Shown: one piece after another, positions 17,715 through 25,810 of the stretch
How positions within the stretch are numbered: position 1 is the first letter of the stretch
How the letters are laid out: each line of letters starts with the position of its first letter
Assembly: GCF_900069005.2 (NCBI RefSeq)
Contig: NZ_LN831279.1
Span: 652,804-716,803 of the forward strand
Reading direction: 5' to 3'
Length of the DNA stretch: 64,000 bases
Source of the DNA: Paenibacillus sp. GM2
GTDB lineage: Bacteria; Bacillota; Bacilli; Paenibacillales; Paenibacillaceae
Made by a program: the position numbers and the translations under genes
Notes under the pieces: generated by a model
What the model was told of the DNA's origin: nothing
What the model saw: only the letters and a program-made list of their open reading frames with translations
Database searches by the model: none

Positions 17715-18098
17715 TTATTTTCCATGTTCCGTATCTACGACTTCAAATCCATCAAAGAATTCATCCAGTTCGTCGTCTGCCGAAGCTTTTGGCTGGAATG
17801 GCCATGACATATTACGACGAGGATCGGATGGCTGATTCGCAGCAAGTCTTAAGTGAAGCATGCCGGCGGTCAGCAATACCGCTGTAAAACCAACGATAGT
17901 AATGACATAGGCAAGAACCTGTGGTATGAAATCATGCCAGTAGTAATCGGATGTTTGTTCCGCTGTAGCGCCCTGCAAGGCGGCATTGTCCAGCATTTCA
18001 AGCTGTGGCGGGATGTACAGGATGAGCTGCCATACGCCCAAAGCAAGAATAATACCGGATAGTCCAAAGATCATGACGCTCGTTAAAGTTTTTTTCAC
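17715..18098 (-). CDS. Two-helix membrane protein of the exporter operon
   Basis: 127 residues with AGGAGG ahead of its ATG. Two membrane helices (about residues 5-30 and 60-85) frame a short outside loop; the C-terminal tail is acidic (ADDELDEFFDGFEVVDTE) and cytoplasmic. I do not recognise a named family. It is the first gene of the unit continuing with the FtsX-type permease (24-base gap) and ATPase, so it is probably an accessory subunit of that transporter. A response-regulator-like direct repeat sits 50 bases upstream of its start. Confidence 0.7.
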   Translation of the reverse strand: MKKTLTSVMIFGLSGIILALGVWQLILYIPPQLEMLDNAALQGATAEQTSDYYWHDFIPQVLAYVITIVGFTAVLLTAGMLHLRLAANQPSDPRRNMSWPFQPKASADDELDEFFDGFEVVDTEHGK

Positions 18099-18132
18099 TA
18101 TCTATTTTCCTCCTCATAGAATTCATATTGAT

Positions 18133-18165
18133 TATTTAAAAGGACAAACCTTTAACCAACCTTAA
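18133..18165 (-). promoter_or_regulatory. Response-regulator direct repeat and -10 ahead of the exporter operon
   Basis: Read on the plus strand, ACCTTTAA at 18148 and ACCTTAA at 18159 are spaced 11 bases, the spacing of OmpR/PhoB-type boxes. A -10-like TAAATA lies at 18133-18138 on the minus strand, nine bases from the repeat. The same arrangement precedes the regulator gene at 20205. Confidence 0.7.
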
Positions 18166-18183
18166 ATCGTAACTCCAAGCAAC

Positions 18184-18213
18184 AAAAAGCCCTCGGACTA
18201 TAATCCGAAGGCT
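18184..18213 (-). terminator. Rho-independent terminator of the kinase/regulator operon
   Basis: On the minus strand, AGCCTTCGGA pairs with TCCGAGGGCT around ATTATAG and is followed by TTTTT, shortly after the kinase stop codon. It separates the two-component genes from the exporter genes. Confidence 0.85.
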
Positions 18214-18233
18214 CTGTATGGTTGATTCTCTCT

Positions 18234-19523
18234 CTAATCCAATTCAAAAATAAAGGTTGTGCTTTCTCCTTCAACACTTGTGACGTGAATTTTGCCGCCT
18301 GCATTTTCTATAATAGCTCTTGCAATGGATAGTCCCAGGCCATAACTGCCGTCATGGGCTCTTGAAGCGTCTATACGATAAAATCGATCAAATAATCGGG
18401 GCAGATTTTCTTTTGGAATGCCGTTTCCTGAATTTTTGACGGAAAAGTGGACGTGGTTACGAGACTTTTTGAGCGCAACCTCAATTGTACCGTTTTCGTT
18501 AACGTACTTTACGGCATTATCAAGCAGTATGATAACGACTTGTTTTATTTTATCACCAGCTCCGTTTACGATGAGATCGGGCCCAATGTGCTGTGAAAGG
18601 GTTATTCCTTTTTCAAAGATAACGGCTTCCATCGCGAGCAGTACATCGTTCACAACATGGCTGATATTAAAAGGGACAAGCTCATTGTTTGCAGCCTCGC
18701 TGTCGGTTTTCGCCAGATACAATAGATCACTCACAAGCTTTCCCATCCGATCCGTCTCGGTTGCGATATAATCCAGCCATTTCTGCTGGCTCTCAATCGT
18801 CTCCGTTTTATTGGCATACAAGGCATCAGCATTAGCATGAATGACAGCGATCGGTGTCTTCAGTTCGTGAGAAGCATCTGCGATAAACTGCTTTTGTTTC
18901 TCATAAGCAATCTCTACAGGTGTAATGGCGCGACGGGCAAAAAACAGGCTTATACCGAAAATCACAAACAGCATCACAAGGCTGATGGCGCCAAAAGTGA
19001 GCAATAGCTGGGAAAGTATGTTGTACGACTCGGTCACATCCATGAAATAGATCTGTTCAAGCACGGCCGCTTGAGTAACCCCGCCCTTGCCCTTGATAAT
19101 AAGATTTGCATTCATGGCATTGATTTTAAAAAGCCAGCGTTGTCCATCGATCGAGATGACCGCACTTTCTTTATTTGAAGAGGTGGCCAGCTTGGTTGCC
19201 TTTGCATAGGTTTCTTCGGTTAAATCCAAATAAGAATGAACATTCAGCAAAGTGTTTCCTTTGCCGACTAATACGCTAAAAGTGGAGGAATAATCATTTG
19301 GTATTTTCCCGACAAATACCCTGCCGCTGTTATTGTACTCGTCTGATTTTACCAACGAATTTATCCTAAGAGGGGATACAGCGATATTGGTTAGTTTGAT
19401 TTGATTTTCCTTCTGGATATTACTGTAAGTTATCATGTAAATGGCAGCGAAGGCTGAGATCATAACGACTGTAATGATGGTCATGTTCAGGATCATAAAT
19501 TTGTTCCGCAATCTCTTAAACAT
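18234..19523 (-). CDS. Sensor histidine kinase
   Basis: 429 residues. Membrane helices at about 10-30 and 170-195 flank an extracytoplasmic sensor domain of roughly 140 residues. No clear HAMP is visible; the HisKA box follows (FIADASHELKTPIAVIHANA, phospho-acceptor His in SHELKTP), then the ATPase boxes VVIILLDNAVKYVNENG, NSGNGIPKENLPRLFDRFYR and GSYGLGLSIARAI. The start overlaps the response-regulator gene by eight bases. By context it senses an envelope or peptide signal and controls the exporter operon downstream, but the ligand is unknown. Confidence 0.93.
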   Translation of the reverse strand: MFKRLRNKFMILNMTIITVVMISAFAAIYMITYSNIQKENQIKLTNIAVSPLRINSLVKSDEYNNSGRVFVGKIPNDYSSTFSVLVGKGNTLLNVHSYLDLTEETYAKATKLATSSNKESAVISIDGQRWLFKINAMNANLIIKGKGGVTQAAVLEQIYFMDVTESYNILSQLLLTFGAISLVMLFVIFGISLFFARRAITPVEIAYEKQKQFIADASHELKTPIAVIHANADALYANKTETIESQQKWLDYIATETDRMGKLVSDLLYLAKTDSEAANNELVPFNISHVVNDVLLAMEAVIFEKGITLSQHIGPDLIVNGAGDKIKQVVIILLDNAVKYVNENGTIEVALKKSRNHVHFSVKNSGNGIPKENLPRLFDRFYRIDASRAHDGSYGLGLSIARAIIENAGGKIHVTSVEGESTTFIFELD

Positions 19524-20205
19524 GTCTATCCCCCTGTGATTTCAACACGTAGCCGACACCGCGCATCGTATGAATTGAGGTCTCAGATTGAATATGACTC
19601 AATTTCTTGCGCAAGAACGAGATATAAACCTCCACATTATTATCTTCGGCTTCGCCATCGTACCCCCACAGCTTTTCAATAATGGTGTTCTTGGACACTA
19701 CCAGGCCTCTCATGTTAATAAGCAGCTCTAATAGCTGAAATTCTTTTAAGGTGAGCTTGTACGACTTATTGTCGCAAAATAATTCGAGAGAATTAGGATA
19801 GAGGTTAATGTCTCCATAAGCCAATATCCCTTCTTGGATCAGCTTGCCTTTCCGGCGGCTAAGGGCACGAAGACGAGCAAGAAGCTCCTCGGACCTAAAG
19901 GGTTTGGCCATATAATCATCTGCACCGCTATCCAGCCCGTTTACGGTATCCTCGGTCTCTCCCTTCGCTGTTAGAAGAACGACCGGAACAGACATCCCTT
20001 GCTTTCTGATTTCTTTTAGTATCGTTATGCCGTCTATTTTGGGAAGCATAATGTCAAGTATAATGAAGTCATAAATCGCTGATATTGCGCAATCCAGCCC
20101 ATATTCTCCATCATGGGCCAAATCGACGGAATAATGGTTCTTCTTGAGAACCTGTGCCACGGCTTCAGCCAAATGTGTCTCATCTTCTACGATCAGTACT
20201 CTCAC
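19516..20205 (-). CDS. OmpR/PhoB family response regulator
   Basis: 229 residues from a GTG start with AAGGAGG upstream. The receiver domain has the acidic pair in VEDE, the phospho-acceptor Asp in IILDIMLPKIDG and the conserved Lys in YMAKPFRSEE. The C-terminal winged helix shows LTLKEFQLLELLI and NNVEVYISFLRKKL with TMRGVGYVL. A direct repeat ACCTTTAA/ACCTTAA lies 43 bases upstream of its own start and again ahead of the exporter operon, so autoregulation and control of that operon are likely. Cotranscribed with the overlapping kinase gene. Confidence 0.94.
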   Translation of the reverse strand: MRVLIVEDETHLAEAVAQVLKKNHYSVDLAHDGEYGLDCAISAIYDFIILDIMLPKIDGITILKEIRKQGMSVPVVLLTAKGETEDTVNGLDSGADDYMAKPFRSEELLARLRALSRRKGKLIQEGILAYGDINLYPNSLELFCDNKSYKLTLKEFQLLELLINMRGLVVSKNTIIEKLWGYDGEAEDNNVEVYISFLRKKLSHIQSETSIHTMRGVGYVLKSQGDRHV

Positions 20206-20233
20206 GCAGATACCTACCTCCTTGTTCTTCTCT

Positions 20234-20265
20234 ATCTTAGCAACGCAACCTTTAATTCACCTTAA
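20234..20265 (-). promoter_or_regulatory. Response-regulator direct repeat and -10 ahead of the regulator/kinase operon
   Basis: ACCTTTAA at 20248 and ACCTTAA at 20259 (plus-strand reading) repeat the layout found at 18148-18165, with identical 11-base spacing. A -10-like TAAGAT occupies 20234-20239 on the minus strand, eight bases away, so the repeats would replace a -35 box. Confidence 0.7.
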
Positions 20266-20638
20266 TTTTGCTAAAGAGGTTTTGATCTATTTCATTTCTG
20301 TGAGCCCATCTCTGCGTTGCAGGAATACCCCCTCTGGCTATCATCAGGAGAGGTGAAACTTGGGAAAGAAAAAAAGTATGGAAAGTTCATTTATAACCAT
20401 CTATCCTGGAGTGAAATTTAATATAATGAGTATGTTATTCATAAAATTTGTTTATTTACCCATCTTTCGGTTACCCGAATAGGTTGTACAACTGGAAGAG
20501 ATCGGAGAGGCATACCATCCGTGGAATCATACAAGTCAAATCTATGAAGCGGATGTAACATAATGTAAGCGTCTAGGCGGAGTGAGGTATGGAGGTAAGC
20601 AAAAGCTAATAAGCCGTTAAAGTTTGGAGGGAAGGGTA
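20266..20638. other. Intergenic region between regulator and GNAT genes
   Basis: About 370 bases with no intact gene. A frame from 20483 to 20563 (ending YEADVT and TAA) reads like the C-terminus of a lost protein without a start codon. No terminator or clear promoter was seen. Confidence 0.45.
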
Positions 20639-21163
20639 TTGAAAATCAGGGTCTTGCAGGAATCAGATGCGCAGATGTATCAGCAAGTTCGATTGGATGG
20701 CTTAAGGAAGGATCCGAGTGCCTTTGGCACCACTTATGACCGTGAAGAGAAATTTTCACTTGAGATGGTAGCTGAAAGAATAAAACCCAGTATGGATAAG
20801 TTTGTATTAGGTGCATTTGGAGATCACGGCAATTTATTTGGAGTTGTAGTCTTTGTGCGTGAGACGGGCATGAAGACTCGGCATAAAGGCAACATTTACG
20901 GCATGTATGTAGTTCCGGAAAAAAGGGGAATTGGGTTAGGAAAAGAACTCATGGGTGAAGTCATCAGAAAGGCGAGAGAAATGGAGGGAGTAGAACAATT
21001 AAACCTAACAGTGATCTCTAATAATAACCCTGCCAAAAAATTGTATATGTCTTTAGGATTTGAAATTTATGGTCAAGAACGAAATGCTCTTAAATACGAG
21101 AATCAATATGATGATGAAGATTTAATGGTTCTCAGATTTAAGGTGATGGTAGAGGAAACGTAG
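20639..21163 (+). CDS. GNAT N-acetyltransferase
   Basis: 174 residues from a TTG that follows GGAGGGAAGGGTA; the TTG at 20624 is inside the ribosome site. The fold is complete: a variable N-terminus (IRVLQESDAQMYQQVRLDGL), the acetyl-CoA loop VVPEKRGIGLGKELM, and NNNPAKKLYMSLGFEIYG. Substrate cannot be inferred. It is one of at least eight intact GNAT genes in the 20-36 kb region. Cytoplasmic; single gene as far as seen. Confidence 0.88.
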   Translation: MKIRVLQESDAQMYQQVRLDGLRKDPSAFGTTYDREEKFSLEMVAERIKPSMDKFVLGAFGDHGNLFGVVVFVRETGMKTRHKGNIYGMYVVPEKRGIGLGKELMGEVIRKAREMEGVEQLNLTVISNNNPAKKLYMSLGFEIYGQERNALKYENQYDDEDLMVLRFKVMVEET

Positions 21164-21336
21164 GTATAAGAAGGGATTATTTCATGGAAAGCAAAGATTA
21201 CAGTCATTGCTGTAATGAAAGAGGGGGACCATGGGTAGTTCGTCATTTCGTTCTTACTGATCGTATATCTAATAGGGCTCATAACTGCTTATTTCAAACA
21301 TTGCAAACAAAAAGCTAATAATTATGGGGTGATTAC

Positions 21337-21582
21337 ATGAATAATATCGATAAACGGAATCGCCTCGGTGAAGAGGAAGTATTCACTTATAAAACGACGA
21401 AAGACAAAAAGGTGTTTATTTATTGGAAAGGAAAGCAAGTATCCATACTTACCGGTAAGGCCAGTGAGAAGTTCTTAAAATCTATAGACGGTAAGGATCA
21501 TCTGGAAACCCAGCTAGTCATGGCTAAATTGACGGGGAATTTTAAGCGCGGAAATGAGAAAGATGGAAAATCAGCGAAATAA
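21337..21582 (+). CDS. Small conserved protein of unknown function
   Basis: 81 residues, highly charged, with a compact beta-type N-terminus: VFTYKTTKDKKVFIYWKGKQ, VSILTGKASEKFLKSI and a conserved-looking tail LVMAKLTGNFKRGNE. I recall similar uncharacterised proteins in many bacteria, always ending in KxTGNFKRGNE, but no function. ATGGGG precedes the start at ten bases. Just upstream (about 21238-21339) an open frame encodes a hydrophobic helix without a start codon, ending in TGA overlapping this ATG, possibly a damaged small membrane protein. A dispersed stem-loop follows. Confidence 0.75.
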   Translation: MNNIDKRNRLGEEEVFTYKTTKDKKVFIYWKGKQVSILTGKASEKFLKSIDGKDHLETQLVMAKLTGNFKRGNEKDGKSAK

Positions 21583-21615
21583 ACCGTAGTGACCGGAGTG
21601 CTGCAATCAGCAAAA

Positions 21616-21668
21616 CTCACAACATGACCCAGCCTAAGATAAATTTGTCTAGGGCTGGGTTATTTTTA
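21616..21668. repeat. Dispersed stem-loop, copy 5 (terminator-like)
   Basis: Arms ACCCAGCC (21627-21634) and GGCTGGGT (21653-21660) enclose TAAGATAAATTTGTCTAG, followed by TATTTTT. The left flank ACTCACAACATG is a diverged form of the flank shared by copies 4 and 6. Confidence 0.8.
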
Positions 21669-21693
21669 TAACGTATTAGGAGGGATTGATAAT

Positions 21694-22224
21694 ATGGAAT
21701 ATCTACGGGACTATACGATGTACATGGCGATTTTCGGAATGTTCAGCTTTATGTGGTTTGGGTGGGCTCAGGAGAAGCCCCGAAAGAGCTGGAGATTATA
21801 TATTGGGATCGCCAGCGGGATTGCCCTTGTAGTCTGCCTGGTTGGAGTTTACTTGAGTATTATCAATTGGAATGAGGCTTCGGCATTGTCAGATACGAGT
21901 TCATTTAGAAGTTACTTGATATTTGTGATTATTGAATTTCTCCTTGCGGGTGTTGGCGCATTTCTGATGATTAGACTAAAAAGAAGTGATTATGTAGCCC
22001 CGTGGATTGCGTTGATTGTGGGAATTCATTTTTTCTGGCTCAAGGATGTATTTAAAGATTCAAGCCTGAACATTTTAGGGATTCTCCTTATTGCAGTCGT
22101 ATTTATTTCATTCTGGCTATCCAAAAAATGGAGTGTTGCAAATAGCGCGATAACGGGGATTGGTGCCGGCACTGTACTGTTCTGCTTCGCCATATTAGGG
22201 TTGAGTCGGTATCTTGCTTTGTAA
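21694..22224 (+). CDS. Multi-pass membrane protein, unknown function
   Basis: 176 residues with about six hydrophobic segments, including IGIASGIALVVCLVGVYLSI, YLIFVIIEFLLAGVGAFLMI and a C-terminal pair. AGGAGGGATTG precedes the ATG. I do not recognise a named family, though similar six-helix proteins of this size are common in Bacillota. Its 3-prime end overlaps in part the reading frame of the next kinase-like gene, whose true start lies 80 bases later. Cytoplasmic membrane. No regulation is visible besides the upstream stem-loop. Confidence 0.75.
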   Translation: MEYLRDYTMYMAIFGMFSFMWFGWAQEKPRKSWRLYIGIASGIALVVCLVGVYLSIINWNEASALSDTSSFRSYLIFVIIEFLLAGVGAFLMIRLKRSDYVAPWIALIVGIHFFWLKDVFKDSSLNILGILLIAVVFISFWLSKKWSVANSAITGIGAGTVLFCFAILGLSRYLAL

Positions 22225-22303
22225 GGCGGCAGCGAACAATTACCCAACTCAAGTAGAAATAGCTCGTTTAAATGATAAAGATGAACCGAAAAGGGGGATG
22301 AAC

Positions 22304-23104
22304 TTGCCAGAGCCTGAGGAAGTCCTGAGTGGAGGAAATATAAATAAGGTCGTAAAGGTAGGCGGGACCGTTCGCCGAGCGGTTGCTTCACCTGATCCGT
22401 ATGTACATGAGTTGCTAATGCATCTTGAACAAGCAGGATACCCCAGCTCGCCCAGATATATCGGGATTGATGAGGAAGGACGTGAGATCCTCTCATTCCT
22501 TGAAGGCGTTGTTCCCGGAAATGATTATCCTGATATCGAACCGTATATGTGGTCAGATGATACGTTGGCTGAGCTGGCCAAACTGTTAAGAAATTATCAC
22601 AATGCAACCGTAGGATTTATGGCATCCGTACGCTCTGCAAATGAGTACCCGGAACGGTCTTTACATGAGGTTGTCTGCCATAACGATGCGGCATTGTATA
22701 ACATTGTATTTAAGGACAATCATCCAATTGGCCTCATTGACTTTGATATGTCAGGACCGGGACCGCGCATATGGGATATCGCCTACACGTTGTATACATC
22801 TATTCCGCTAGCCTCGTTCGCACCTAATAATAAGGATCGAGCAGTCGTGCAGTATGAGAGAGAGGAACATGCAGCGTTAAGAAGGAGACGCATAGATTTG
22901 TTTTTTAAATCTTACGGGTTAGCTGTGCCGATCGATCTTAAACAGTGGGTCATCTCTCGGATGAAGTTGATGTGTACGACCTTATCCGAACGAGCGGAAT
23001 CCGGTGATATGGCCTTCGTGAGATTAGTTGAAGAAGGTCATTTAGGACATTACCTGAGTGAGGTCAGCTTTCTGGAACAGCATTTTGATGATTGGTGGAA
23101 CTAA
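22304..23104 (+). CDS. Aminoglycoside phosphotransferase (APH) family kinase
   Basis: About 266 residues. The likely start is TTG at 22304, six bases after AAAAGGGGG; an ATG at 22298 abuts that ribosome site. Kinase-like features: a short N-lobe (NKVVKVGGTVRR), the Brenner-type catalytic loop VCHNDAALYNIVF with the catalytic Asp, and LIDFDMSGPGPRIWDIAYTL as the metal-binding segment. Members phosphorylate aminoglycosides, choline, homoserine or other small alcohols; this subgroup is usually of unknown substrate. Cytoplasmic. The gene may be cotranscribed with the following GNAT (26-base gap), a combination common in resistance-like loci. Confidence 0.85.
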   Translation: MPEPEEVLSGGNINKVVKVGGTVRRAVASPDPYVHELLMHLEQAGYPSSPRYIGIDEEGREILSFLEGVVPGNDYPDIEPYMWSDDTLAELAKLLRNYHNATVGFMASVRSANEYPERSLHEVVCHNDAALYNIVFKDNHPIGLIDFDMSGPGPRIWDIAYTLYTSIPLASFAPNNKDRAVVQYEREEHAALRRRRIDLFFKSYGLAVPIDLKQWVISRMKLMCTTLSERAESGDMAFVRLVEEGHLGHYLSEVSFLEQHFDDWWN

Positions 23105-23129
23105 TAAGATTAAGAACGGGGGAACATCT

Positions 23130-23564
23130 ATGATCGCACTTAGGGAAATAGATCGGGATAATTTTTATGATGTCATTAAGCTGAGTGTAAGCGACGAGCA
23201 GAAAGAGTTCGTTGCGTCCAATTTATTTTCGCTTGCACAGGCTAAGGCATACCCGGAGTGTATCTGCCTGGCTATTAATCAGGATGAGGTACTTGTGGGC
23301 TTTACAATGTATTGCATTGATCAGGAGGATCAGGAATATTGGATTTATCGCTTAATGATAGATGCTGCGCATCAGTCAAAAGGTTACGGAAAGGCTGCTA
23401 TGCAGCTGCTTATTGAACGAATCAAAGCAGATCTTCAGCATCAGATGATCTACATCAGCTTTGAACCCACGAATGTTGGAGCAAGACATTTATATGAACA
23501 ATTAGGCTTCCGGGCCGATGGACGAGTGATCGATGGCGAAGTGGTGTATAAGCTGGAATATTAA
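23130..23564 (+). CDS. GNAT N-acetyltransferase, polyamine-type
   Basis: 144 residues from the ATG that follows CGGGGGAACATCT. The pattern MIALREIDRDNFYDVIKLSV, YWIYRLMIDAAHQSKGYGKAAMQLL and FEPTNVGARHLYEQLGF resembles the spermine/spermidine acetyltransferase group (BltD, PaiA), in which acidic residues of the first half bind polyamine. Substrate is inferred only from this likeness. It follows the APH-like kinase closely and precedes a NUDIX stub, so this part of the window seems to collect small modifying enzymes. Confidence 0.85.
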   Translation: MIALREIDRDNFYDVIKLSVSDEQKEFVASNLFSLAQAKAYPECICLAINQDEVLVGFTMYCIDQEDQEYWIYRLMIDAAHQSKGYGKAAMQLLIERIKADLQHQMIYISFEPTNVGARHLYEQLGFRADGRVIDGEVVYKLEY

Positions 23565-23596
23565 TTAGAACGGGCTCTTAGAGGAGGATATTTATT

Positions 23597-23680
23597 ATGT
23601 TTTATGTCAATTCAAGGGCGATCATTGAAAGAAAGCTCGATGGGCAAATAGAAATTTTAAATAATTTTCCTTTAGGGTAA
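23597..23680 (+). pseudogene. Truncated NUDIX hydrolase N-terminus
   Basis: Behind a good GAGGAGG site, 27 codons encode FYVNSRAIIERKLDGQIEI, the opening of a common NUDIX subfamily (VNARAIIER). The frame then leaves the family sequence and stops at TAA; no NUDIX box follows. It is a stub left by an internal or 3-prime deletion. Confidence 0.65.
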
Positions 23681-23724
23681 AATACAAATAGATAGTTTCA
23701 AGGGGAAATTAGGGGGCAGCTAAC

Positions 23725-24322
23725 ATGACAGAGAAAAAAGAAACGAATCCCAAGGTTGATGCATTTATGGGCAAGTCGAAAAAGTGGAAGGAAGAATATG
23801 AGAAGCTGAGAAATATCGTTCTTGACTGTGGCCTGGACGAAGAGTTCAAATGGATGCATCCTTGTTATACATTTGAGAAGAAAAATATAGTGTTAATCCA
23901 TGGATTCAAAGAATATTGTGCCCTACTTTTCCATAAAGGAGCTTTGTTGCAGGATCCAAGGGATTTTGATTCAACAAACGGAGAATGTACAGGCGGCACG
24001 GCAGATTCGGTTCACGAATGCTCAAGAAATCGTTGAGATGGAAGCGATCCTGAAAAATTATATCCATGCAGCCATTGAGGTGGAAAAGGCCGGCTTGAAA
24101 ATCGAATTTAAAAAAGAAACAGAATTCGAAAGTCCTGTAGAATTTCAAAATAGACTAGACGGAGATCCTGCCTTGAAAACGGCCTTTGAGGCATTAACTC
24201 CGGGACGGCAAAAGGCTTACATCATGTTCTTCGCTGCGCCCAAGCAATCCAAAACTCGAGAGTCCAGAGTAGATAAGTATACACAGCAAATTCTTGAGGG
24301 CAAAGGATTGAATGATCGGTAA
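23725..24322 (+). pseudogene. YdeI/OmpD-associated family protein, frameshifted
   Basis: The first frame from ATG 23725 encodes a DUF1801-type start (KVDAFMGKSKKWKEEYEKLR, EEFKWMHPCYTFEKKNIVLI, YCALLFHKGALLQDP). Close to 23965 the homology jumps to the +1 frame, which continues QQTENVQAARQIRFTNAQEI and ends with the usual C-terminal helix rich in Arg/Lys (LTPGRQKAYIMFF) up to TAA at 24322. Combined length, about 198 residues, equals the family norm, so a single small indel near CCAAGGGATTTTG explains it. It is either a recent pseudogene or a sequencing error. Confidence 0.8.
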
Positions 24323-24335
24323 CCGTTTATGAAAA

Positions 24336-24379
24336 AAAGGATATAGATGTTCTCTAAGAAGAGAGGATCTATATCCTTT
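24336..24379. terminator. Bidirectional terminator
   Basis: Arms AAAGGATATAGAT and ATCTATATCCTTT pair over 13 bases, extended by GTTCTCT/AGAGAG inside, between the convergent YdeI-like and VOC genes, with A- and T-rich ends on both sides. Confidence 0.85.
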
Positions 24380-24405
24380 ATTATTTAGCGTCTTCGGATC
24401 AACCA

Positions 24406-24822
24406 TTACTCGCTTTCATAGCTCATTTGCCATTCAATGCCGAACTTGTCTCGCAGGTTACCATAACACTTGCTCCAGAATGTCTCTTGCAGCTCCATTT
24501 TCACCGAGCCGCCATCTTGCAGCTTGTTAAATAACTGTTTGACCTGATCGATATCTTTGCTGACATAAGCAAGACCAATGTTATTCCCAACCGTAAATGG
24601 CGAACCGGGAAAAACATCTGAGAACATGACATTACTGCCATTGATGTTCAGTCGTGAGTGCATGATTAAGTTTTTGGCTGCTTCAGGAAGTGAATATTCA
24701 GGGTTAGGTGGGTTGTCACCGTAAGCCATAAATTGCGGTTTCTCGGTTTCGAATATTTGTGCATAATACTCTACTGCTTCACGACAGTTTCCATTGAAAT
24801 ACAGATAGACCTCAACAGCCAC
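24406..24822 (-). CDS. PhnB-like VOC family protein
   Basis: About 138 residues from a GTG placed six bases after GGGGAGTG; another GTG nine bases upstream lies inside that site. The sequence has the PhnB/DUF1338-like layout: VYLYFNGNCREAVEYYAQIF, then LMHSRLNINGSNVMFSD (conserved metal-less pocket) and GSVKMELQETFWSKCYGNLRDKFGIEWQM. These proteins are common in Bacillota and of unknown function despite the phosphonate-related name. Cytoplasmic. Monocistronic, ended by the shared terminator. Confidence 0.88.
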   Translation of the reverse strand: MAVEVYLYFNGNCREAVEYYAQIFETEKPQFMAYGDNPPNPEYSLPEAAKNLIMHSRLNINGSNVMFSDVFPGSPFTVGNNIGLAYVSKDIDQVKQLFNKLQDGGSVKMELQETFWSKCYGNLRDKFGIEWQMSYESE

Positions 24823-24942
24823 TAACTTCACTCCCCGTCATGGATTCAATTTATAAATCAGAAACATCGATTGACTTCAAAATTGTACCATGTGAACCGA
24901 TGAAATCAAAATAGATTACTATGGTTTAAGGCCTGCTTCCGT

Positions 24943-25575
24943 CTAACAGTTAAAATTCTCTCCGCTGTGTAAGTATTTCTCAGTCAGCGTGGTGAGCAAT
25001 TGAATGCCTACTTCATTATGTCCGCCTTCGGGAATAATGAGGTCGGCGTATTTTTTGGAAGGCTCAATAAAAGCTTCATGCATCGGTTTGACCGTACTTA
25101 AGTATTGATCATGTACGGAGCGAATGGAGCGACCGCGCTCCTCAATATCTCGAACCACCCGGCGAAGTATGCGTACATCAGGGTCCGTATCGACGAACAC
25201 TTTAATGTCCAATATGGCTCTGAGATTCTCATCGGACAGGATGTGAAGGCCTTCGAGGATCATAATGTGATTAGGCTTCAGTTCAAGGGTTTGTGTTTTT
25301 GAACGGGCATGAACCGTGAAGTCATATACAGGGGCGTAGGCAATCTTGCCTTCCGCCAAAGCTTGAATATGTTCAATCATGAGCTCGGTATCAAAGGCGA
25401 AGGGATGATCATAATTAATCTTCTCGCGCTCTGCAAAGCTTAGATGGGGATTATCTTTGTAGTAGTTATCTTGGGAAATAAAGGTTACCTTGTCCGAACC
25501 AAGTCGATCAATCACGGAATGGGCAACCGTCGTTTTACCTGATCCGGTGCCACCGGAAATACCAATAATCAGCAT
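24943..25575 (-). CDS. udk: Uridine kinase
   Basis: 210 residues, the standard length. The P-loop GISGGTGSGKTTVA opens the protein; SQDNYYKDNPHLSFAEREKINYDHPFAFD contains the uridine-binding Asp and the family YDHP element, followed by HIMILEGLHILSD, VFVDTDPDVRILRRVVRDIEERGRS and the C-terminal PSKKYADLIIPEGG. The enzyme phosphorylates uridine and cytidine with ATP or GTP in pyrimidine salvage, in the cytoplasm. It stands alone, divergent from the fusB leader region. Identification is secure. Confidence 0.95.
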   Translation of the reverse strand: MLIIGISGGTGSGKTTVAHSVIDRLGSDKVTFISQDNYYKDNPHLSFAEREKINYDHPFAFDTELMIEHIQALAEGKIAYAPVYDFTVHARSKTQTLELKPNHIMILEGLHILSDENLRAILDIKVFVDTDPDVRILRRVVRDIEERGRSIRSVHDQYLSTVKPMHEAFIEPSKKYADLIIPEGGHNEVGIQLLTTLTEKYLHSGENFNC

Positions 25576-25698
25576 GTTTATTCAAAAATCCTCCCTAGTC
25601 CTATGAGCTTGTACAATTTTTATATTGTAGCATAGCGGACTTATTTTTTCACCATGAAACGACACATATGTACATAAAAGTGAAACAAGGGTTATAAA

Positions 25699-25727
25699 TT
25701 GCTCTTCACAGAAATCGCTGCTATAAT
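25699..25727 (+). promoter_or_regulatory. Sigma-A promoter of the fusB leader
   Basis: TTGCTC at 25699-25704 and TATAAT at 25722-25727 with a 17-base spacer. It would start a leader transcript of about 200 bases before the fusB start codon. Confidence 0.8.
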
Positions 25728-25759
25728 TTGCGTATGAATCAGGATTGGGGGTTATATCG

Positions 25760-25810
25760 GTGGCAATGCTGAATTGCTCGTTAGCTAGGAAGGACTCATG
25801 CAAAGCCTGA
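25760..25810 (+). CDS. Putative 16-residue leader peptide upstream of fusB
   Basis: GTG start eight bases after GGGGG, encoding VAMLNCSLARKDSCKA and ending with TGA at 25808. Its last codons form the 5-prime arm of the long stem described next, the layout of translational-attenuation leaders. Expression is inferred, not shown. Confidence 0.5.
   Translation: MAMLNCSLARKDSCKA

Noticed and set aside
20483..20563. Frame ending YEADVT, considered as acetyltransferase remnant
   Set aside because: Only about 26 codons without start or diagnostic motif; mentioned in the gap description only.
21238..21339. Open frame coding for a hydrophobic helix that overlaps the next ATG
   Set aside because: Preceded by TAG with no start codon; possibly a damaged small membrane gene, but not listed separately.
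25582..25803. Minus-strand frame between udk and fusB
   Set aside because: It overlaps the fusB promoter and leader on the other strand and has no recognisable features.
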